Shown here in pieces: positions 63,295 through 64,000 of a DNA stretch of 64,000 nucleotides. A program made the position numbers and the translations under genes. How positions within the stretch are numbered: the first letter of the stretch is position 1; the number at the start of each line of letters is the position of its first letter. The notes beneath the pieces are model-generated. The model saw only the letters and a list, made by a program, of their open reading frames with translations, was not told the origin of the DNA and made no database searches. Source of the stretch: CF-46 sp042408445 (GTDB taxonomy: Bacteria; Chloroflexota; Limnocylindria; Limnocylindrales; CSP1-4); contig JBHORC010000004.1 of assembly GCA_042408445.1 (NCBI GenBank), positions 1 to 64,000 on the forward strand. The letters are read 5' to 3'.

Positions 63295-64000
63295 TCAGAG
63301 CGACAGGCGATCGCCCCGTTCGACGTACCGGACCAGATCGCTCAGGCCGGCCCGCGCCACGGCCTTCCGGAAGTCCGAGAGCGGCGACTTGAACGCCTCG
63401 TAGTCGTCGTAGTGGATCGGGACGGCGAGCCGCGGCCGGAGCGTCTCGAGCAGCTCGACCCCCTGGTCGGCATCCATCGTGACGGTCATCCCCATCACCC
63501 GGGTCCCGCCAAGATGGAGAAACGCGACATCGATCACCGGCTCCCGCTCGGGGATCGCCCGGAGGCCCTCGTACATGATCGTGTCGCCGGAGATGTACAT
63601 CCGGAGCGTCGACGAGGACGCCTCGTCCATCCGCTGGAACTCGAGGATGCTGCCCATCACCTCCGGAAGCGCGACCGAGAGGAGCGACGGTGCATGCTGC
63701 CCGGGCATCGCCCGGATCCGGCAGCTGGCGCGTGAGCCGGAGAGCACGCTCGCCTCCCACGTCTCGAGCGGCTGAACCGCCTCGAAGCCGCGATCGCCGA
63801 GCTGCTCGGCGGCCTCCGGCGTGGTGATGATCGTCGTGGACTTGTCGAGACGCTCCTGGGCGATCCGATCGAAATGGTCCGCGTGGAAGTGCGACAACAG
63901 GACGGCGTCGATCGGCGGCAGGTCGTCGAAGTCGATCGCGGGATCGGTCAGCCGGCGGGTGGTCATCCCGTAGCCGAGCGGGATCTCCTCGCCGGCGTGG
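63295..64000 (-). CDS. Metallo-beta-lactamase-fold hydrolase, 5' end beyond window
   Basis: The last 234 or so residues of a UlaG/RomA-like metal hydrolase. The metal motif is LLSHFHADHFDRIAQ (HxHxDH); further ligands lie in MYISGDTIMYEGL (Asp) and AVPIHYDDYEAFKSPL (His). The frame continues open to the window edge through HAGEEIPLGYG before the internal Met 63966, so the true start lies to the right of base 64000. The family hydrolyses phosphodiesters, lactones or N-acylphosphatidylethanolamine-type lipids. A loop with Met/Gly (GGTRVMGMTVTMDADQGVEL) is a normal feature. It is on the same strand as the GAF kinase, 51 bp upstream of it. Confidence 0.85.
   Translation of the reverse strand, partial: HAGEEIPLGYGMTTRRLTDPAIDFDDLPPIDAVLLSHFHADHFDRIAQERLDKSTTIITTPEAAEQLGDRGFEAVQPLETWEASVLSGSRASCRIRAMPGQHAPSLLSVALPEVMGSILEFQRMDEASSSTLRMYISGDTIMYEGLRAIPEREPVIDVAFLHLGGTRVMGMTVTMDADQGVELLETLRPRLAVPIHYDDYEAFKSPLSDFRKAVARAGLSDLVRYVERGDRLSL

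Overview
The window is a very GC-rich (roughly 70%) bacterial chromosomal segment with densely packed genes. It shows no rRNA, tRNA, CRISPR array, transposase, integrase or phage gene. The gene set (Sec lipoproteins, two bifunctional PBP1 enzymes, DUF3090 with its SCO1664-type partner, DUF2630, a DUF4242 nickel-binding-type protein, GntR/UTRA with a DasABC-like sugar importer, a poxvirus-type topoisomerase IB) fits a monoderm high-GC lineage. A terrestrial Chloroflexota (Limnocylindria-like) or an actinobacterium is the best guess; this is inference, because no marker gene is present.

Layout. 0-6.6 kb: the tail of a Gly-rich protein, a GT4 glycosyltransferase, an ABC-2 exporter pair, topoisomerase IB, and a histidine kinase whose ATP-binding motifs are degraded. 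6.9-11.3 kb: small membrane and stress-type genes (double zinc ribbon, CsbD-like, SRPBCC, GlsB/YeaQ, a small lipoprotein) separated by strong hairpin terminators, plus a gene-poor kilobase (8.37-9.35 kb). 11.5-20.3 kb: a large PAS/GAF kinase, an AI-2E family permease, a PBP1, an FTR1 iron permease and a SIMPL protein. 20.4-35.0 kb: a PQQ-type sugar dehydrogenase lipoprotein, a cupin, DUF72, a MarR regulator with its palindromic site, a catabolic run (PLP lyase, FAD oxidoreductase, amidinohydrolase, M20 deacylase), an MFS transporter, an 1185-aa nuclease-helicase fusion and a GSA-type aminotransferase. 35-40.5 kb: intergenic 140-bp repeats flank a universal-stress-like protein and a NEW3-protein/ABC operon. 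40.5-44.6 kb: the SCO1664/DUF3090 pair and a membrane-anchored sulfite-oxidase-type molybdoprotein with an internal Tat motif. 44.6-56.5 kb: an amino-sugar regulon. 56.6-64 kb: small stress-type genes, an aquaporin, two exported proteins, a mosaic of msrA 3'-end fragments and small genes, msrA, a GAF kinase and a metallo-beta-lactamase-fold hydrolase running off the edge.

How genes work together. The clearest system is the divergent amino-sugar locus. A GntR regulator, solute-binding lipoprotein, two permeases, NodB-type deacetylase, BadF/GlcNAc-type kinase and PBP1 run leftward. A GH4 6-phosphoglycosidase and a SIS sugar isomerase run rightward. An 18-bp palindrome, GCTGATAACGTTATAAGC, overlaps the promoter between them. 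This reads as uptake, phosphorylation, deacetylation and cleavage of an amino-sugar disaccharide, physically linked to a peptidoglycan synthase.

Two features cut across the window. Fifteen genes have a TAnnnT or GATCCT box exactly 6-7 nt before their start codon and no Shine-Dalgarno, which predicts leaderless mRNAs; many small stress genes instead carry strong GGAGG sites. A 130-140 bp intergenic repeat with a covarying central hairpin occurs six times at three loci. The most unusual single locus is 60.4-61.9 kb: two truncated msrA 3' ends, each with its own stop codon and starting at the same CAGCAGT, alternate with unrelated small genes and lead up to intact msrA. This looks like serial accretion at a recombination site inside the msrA 3' end.
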